Positions 5,966 through 7,897 of a stretch of 7,897 bases of DNA are shown piece by piece. The notes beneath the pieces are model-generated. The model was not told where the DNA came from, made no database searches, and saw only the letters and a program-made list of their open reading frames with translations. Within the stretch, counting starts at the first letter, position 1; each line of letters opens with the position of its first letter. This DNA comes from Rubrobacter sp. GTDB lineage: Bacteria > Actinomycetota > Rubrobacteria > Rubrobacterales > Rubrobacteraceae. The position numbers were made by a program, and so were the translations under genes. The stretch lies in contig JACDDK010000041.1 of assembly GCA_013817025.1 (NCBI GenBank), positions 1-7,897 on the forward strand. Reading direction: 5' to 3'.

Positions 5966-6136
5966 TCACATGAAGGTGAATTTCTAACAACGTGCGCGTT
6001 TCTCCAGTCATCCTACGACTAACCAGGGTGGCCGCCGGGCGAATTATCCGTCCCGGTCTCTAGCCGGGCTGCCCACGGCCACCAATCACCCAGCCGCAAT
6101 TTCGACTTAGCTTCAACGTAGGGAGATGAGAGACAT
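5966..6136 (+). promoter_or_regulatory. Structured leuA mRNA leader, candidate LEU-type pseudoknot or T-box-like switch
   Basis: The leader holds several nested complementarities. First, hairpin AGTC (6006-6009)/GACT (6017-6020) has the 7-base loop ATCCTAC. Second, the loop part TCCTAC (6011-6016) is complementary to GTAGGG (6118-6123), which covers the leuA ribosome-binding site: five Watson-Crick pairs and one G-U, extendable by G6017-C6117. This would be a pseudoknot that hides the site. Third, GGTGGCCG (6027-6034) pairs with CGGCCACC (6076-6083). Fourth, CCCGG (6052-6056) can pair either upstream with CCGGG (6035-6039) or downstream with CCGGG (6064-6068), not both. Fifth, AGGGTGG (6025-6031), GCG (6039-6041) and CGTCCC (6049-6054) echo a T-box antiterminator. 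A conserved pseudoknot (LEU element) has been predicted upstream of leuA in many Actinobacteria; whether this is one cannot be told without its alignment. No Leu-rich leader peptide is seen, so classical attenuation is unlikely. Confidence 0.5.
6121..6125 (+). promoter_or_regulatory. leuA ribosome-binding site, potentially sequestered
   Basis: GGGAG, 11 bases before the ATG, a rather long spacing. An in-frame TAG at 6119-6121 rules out any earlier start, so the ATG at 6137 stands. Bases 6118-6123 are complementary to the hairpin loop at 6011-6016, and bases 6122-6126 (GGAGA) to TCTCC at 6001-6005, so two upstream segments could mask it. Confidence 0.6.
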
Positions 6137-7678
6137 ATGCGTCGAGTAGAGATCTTCGACACCACGCTTCGAGATGGCGAACAATCCCCAGGCATTTCGC
6201 TGTCTGTCGACGAGAAGGTAGAGATAGCCCGCCAACTCGCCCGCCTCGAAGTGGACGTCATAGAGGCTGGCTTCCCCATTACGAGCGACGGAGACTTCGA
6301 GTCGGTCTCCCGCATCGCCGCCGAGGTGAAGGGACCGCGCATCGCCGGTCTCGCCCGTATCCACGAGCAGGACATCGTACGCGCCTGGGAAGCGGTGCAA
6401 TGGGCCGAGAGACCGCGTATCCACACGTTCGTCGGTACCAGCGACCTGCACATAGAGCACCAGATGCGCTCGAACAAGGAGGACATCCTGCGGAAAGCGG
6501 GTGAGGCCGTCGCGTTCGCCAAGGGCCTGTGCTCTAATGTGGAGTTTTCCCCAATGGATGCTACGCGCACGGACATCGGCTACCTCTCCGAAGTCGTTGC
6601 GGCGGCGGTCGAGGCCGGGGCGGACGTCATAAACATCGCGGATACGGTCGGGTATACGACGCCGGTGGAGTTCGCGGCGTTTCTGAGGGAACTTCAGGAG
6701 CGGGTGCCGGGGCTCAAAGATCGAGTGCTGTCGGTACACTGTCACGACGATCTCGGTATGGCGGTCGCCAACTCGCTCGCGGGCGTCGAGGTTGGGGCCG
6801 GGCAGATCGAGGTCGCGGTGAACGGCATCGGGGAGCGAGCCGGCAACGCTTCTCTCGAAGAGGTCGTGATGGCGCTGACGACGCGCTCGGATTTCTACGA
6901 TGTCGAGGTCGGGGTGAAGACGAACCAGCTCGCCAACACGTCGCGGATGGTGTCGAACGTCACGGGCTACGAGGTACCGCCGAATAAAGCCATCGTCGGG
7001 CGCAACGCGTTTTTGCACGAATCGGGGATACATCAGGACGGGGTCCTCAAGGACCGGCGGACGTTCGAGATCATGACGCCCAAGGACATCGGTCTTGAAG
7101 GCACGAACATCTTTCTCGGCAAACACTCCGGCCGGCACGCCCTGAAGGACGCCCTGGAAGAACTCGGCTACTACGTCGAGGGCGAGGTGCTCAAAAGAGC
7201 GTTCACGCGGTTCAAGGAGATAGCAGACAACAAGAAAACGGTGACCGCTGCGGACCTCGAAGCTATCGCCGCCGACGAGGTTGGCTCCTTCGAGGGCAAG
7301 TTCGTTATGGAGTCTTTCCGGGTGGTCGCCGCGACGGGCCGCCAGAGCCGCGCCGCCGTGACCATCTCGCACGTCGAGCAAGGCACGTTCGAGGCCGAAG
7401 CCGAGGGCGAAGGCCCGGTGGACGCCGTCTTCCGCGCCATCGACGCCGCCACGAACATCAAGGGCCGCCTGACGGACTTCCGCATCGACGCCGTCACCGG
7501 CGGCAAGGACGCCCTGGGCGAAGTCCACGTCTCGGTCGAGTTCGAGGAACACCAGTACGCCGGTCGCGGCCTCAGCCAAGACGTGGTCGAGGCGGCGGCC
7601 CGCGCCTACGTGCGGGCGGTTAACGTATACACGGCGGGCAGGGTCGGGGTGACGTGGGACACGACGGTAACACCGTAA
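6137..7678 (+). CDS. leuA: 2-Isopropylmalate synthase
   Basis: Condenses acetyl-CoA with 2-oxoisovalerate, the committed step of leucine synthesis, in the cytoplasm. At 513 residues it is the standard LeuA1 form. The N-terminal TIM barrel shows FDTTLRDGEQSPG at 7-19 (Arg12, Asp13 and Glu15 in the active site), DVIEAGFP (40-47), the metal-binding H-x-H of SVHCHDDLG (His201, His203) and NGIGERAGNASLEEV (Asn237). The linker carries HESGIHQDG (294-302) and LGKHSGRHAL (327-336). The C-terminal domain, about 385-505, is the LeuA allosteric dimerisation domain that binds leucine (GPVDAVFRAIDAATN, then VHVSVEFEEHQYAGRGLSQD), so feedback inhibition is expected. Homocitrate and citramalate synthases share the barrel, but length, motifs and proximity to ilv genes favour LeuA. 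One small variation: SPMDATRT at 138-145 has Met where a Glu-Asp pair is common. It has its own promoter and leader, separate from the ilv operon. Confidence 0.98.
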   Translation: MRRVEIFDTTLRDGEQSPGISLSVDEKVEIARQLARLEVDVIEAGFPITSDGDFESVSRIAAEVKGPRIAGLARIHEQDIVRAWEAVQWAERPRIHTFVGTSDLHIEHQMRSNKEDILRKAGEAVAFAKGLCSNVEFSPMDATRTDIGYLSEVVAAAVEAGADVINIADTVGYTTPVEFAAFLRELQERVPGLKDRVLSVHCHDDLGMAVANSLAGVEVGAGQIEVAVNGIGERAGNASLEEVVMALTTRSDFYDVEVGVKTNQLANTSRMVSNVTGYEVPPNKAIVGRNAFLHESGIHQDGVLKDRRTFEIMTPKDIGLEGTNIFLGKHSGRHALKDALEELGYYVEGEVLKRAFTRFKEIADNKKTVTAADLEAIAADEVGSFEGKFVMESFRVVAATGRQSRAAVTISHVEQGTFEAEAEGEGPVDAVFRAIDAATNIKGRLTDFRIDAVTGGKDALGEVHVSVEFEEHQYAGRGLSQDVVEAAARAYVRAVNVYTAGRVGVTWDTTVTP

Positions 7679-7897
7679 CCACCGAGCGGGGACTTCGTCT
7701 TTCGAGCTACGCGCTTTTGGAAGGCGAAGTCCCGGTGCTCCATCCTCCGCGTCTGTCGGAGCATGCGCGAAAGATGCGAGAATATCTGGCGCTCGGCTCC
7801 GGCGCGCTCTCGGAGATTCTGGCCGTGGCGCCACCACAGTTGACGGCACTTTTGGTGGCGGATGAGGACTGGGACTACGCGCCGCGTGAAACCATAC
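7654..7897 (+). CDS. Unrecognised ORF starting inside the end of leuA, 3' end beyond window
   Basis: A frame open from 7624 to the window end with a GTG start at 7654, overlapping leuA by 25 bases in another frame. The predicted product begins MGHDGNTVTTERGLRLSSYA and contains LLEGEVPVLHPPRLSEHARK, then MREYLALGSGALSEILAVAP and LLVADEDWDYAPRET. The composition (Leu, Ala, Glu, Arg; no Cys) looks like a normal soluble protein. The other two forward frames stop at about 7840 and 7863 and read as Arg/Trp/Cys- or Gly/Ser-rich shadows. There is no signal peptide. The ribosome-binding site is poor (GGGG at 7646-7649), so translation would depend on coupling to leuA; TTG at 7717 or GTG at 7735 are alternative starts. 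I do not recognise the family. It is not the start of leuB, leuC or leuD. A long hairpin lies within its first codons. Confidence 0.6.
   Translation, partial: MGHDGNTVTTERGLRLSSYALLEGEVPVLHPPRLSEHARKMREYLALGSGALSEILAVAPPQLTALLVADEDWDYAPRETI
7689..7733. repeat. Long inverted repeat just after leuA
   Basis: GGGACTTCG (7689-7697) is perfectly complementary to CGAAGTCCC (7725-7733). Pairing continues inward with CTTTCG against GGAAGG/TTTTGG-type pairs including G-U, and the tip AGC/GCT (7705-7707, 7713-7715) can close a small loop. The hairpin begins 11 bases after the leuA stop. There is no T-run on the right side, so it is not a typical terminator; it could mark mRNA processing, limit expression of the next gene, or be a remnant of a repeat. 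Confidence 0.55.

Noticed and set aside
5970..5987. Five-codon ORF (MKVNF) just after the leuA promoter, as a leader peptide
   Set aside because: It has no leucine codon and no ribosome-binding site. The predicted transcript start is a few bases upstream, so it is neither cleanly leaderless nor a classical attenuator.
6126..6149. Short ORF (MRDICVE) overlapping the leuA start in another frame
   Set aside because: The ATG is directly on the ribosome-binding site with no spacing, so initiation there is unlikely; probably chance.
6113..7849. 578-codon open frame on the - strand across all of leuA
   Set aside because: It is exactly antisense to a clear leuA gene. The translation is rich in Arg, Asp, His and Val with no family resemblance, as expected from codon bias in high-GC DNA.

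Overview
This is a GC-rich, densely packed stretch of bacterial chromosome with every supported gene on the + strand. It is mostly branched-chain amino acid biosynthesis. High GC, GTG/TTG starts, the ilvB-ilvN-ilvC-ilvE order, DUF3224 proteins and an AlkZ-like winged-helix protein suggest a high-GC actinobacterium, possibly a deep-branching one such as Rubrobacter. That placement is inference; no rRNA or marker gene is present to settle it.

Layout. Positions 1-3692 hold the 3' part of ilvB, then ilvN (11-base overlap with ilvB), ilvC (directly abutting) and ilvE (4-base ATGA overlap). These look like one translationally coupled operon converting pyruvate or 2-oxobutyrate plus pyruvate toward valine and isoleucine: acetohydroxyacid synthase large and small subunits, ketol-acid reductoisomerase and branched-chain aminotransferase. 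Dihydroxyacid dehydratase (ilvD) is not in the window. The operon ends in a perfect 15-bp stem terminator (3736-3771).

Positions 3772-5896 are an accessory insert between the ilv and leu genes. It holds two tandem, diverged DUF3224 proteins with strong Shine-Dalgarno sites, then a 370-residue HTH_42 winged-helix protein carrying the Q-x-Q motif of AlkZ-type DNA glycosylases.

Positions 5897-6136 form the leuA control region. A good promoter (TTGCAA-N17-GATACT) is followed by a leader of about 170 nt. In this leader a hairpin loop is complementary to the leuA Shine-Dalgarno region, which would make a pseudoknot, and two sets of mutually exclusive stems lie between. This is the most interesting part of the window: a probable RNA switch that controls leuA translation, perhaps a version of the actinobacterial LEU element.

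Positions 6137-7678 encode a complete 2-isopropylmalate synthase (LeuA), which diverts 2-oxoisovalerate from the ilv pathway to leucine. An unrecognised ORF starts inside the end of leuA (GTG at 7654) and runs off the window; a long hairpin lies in its first codons.
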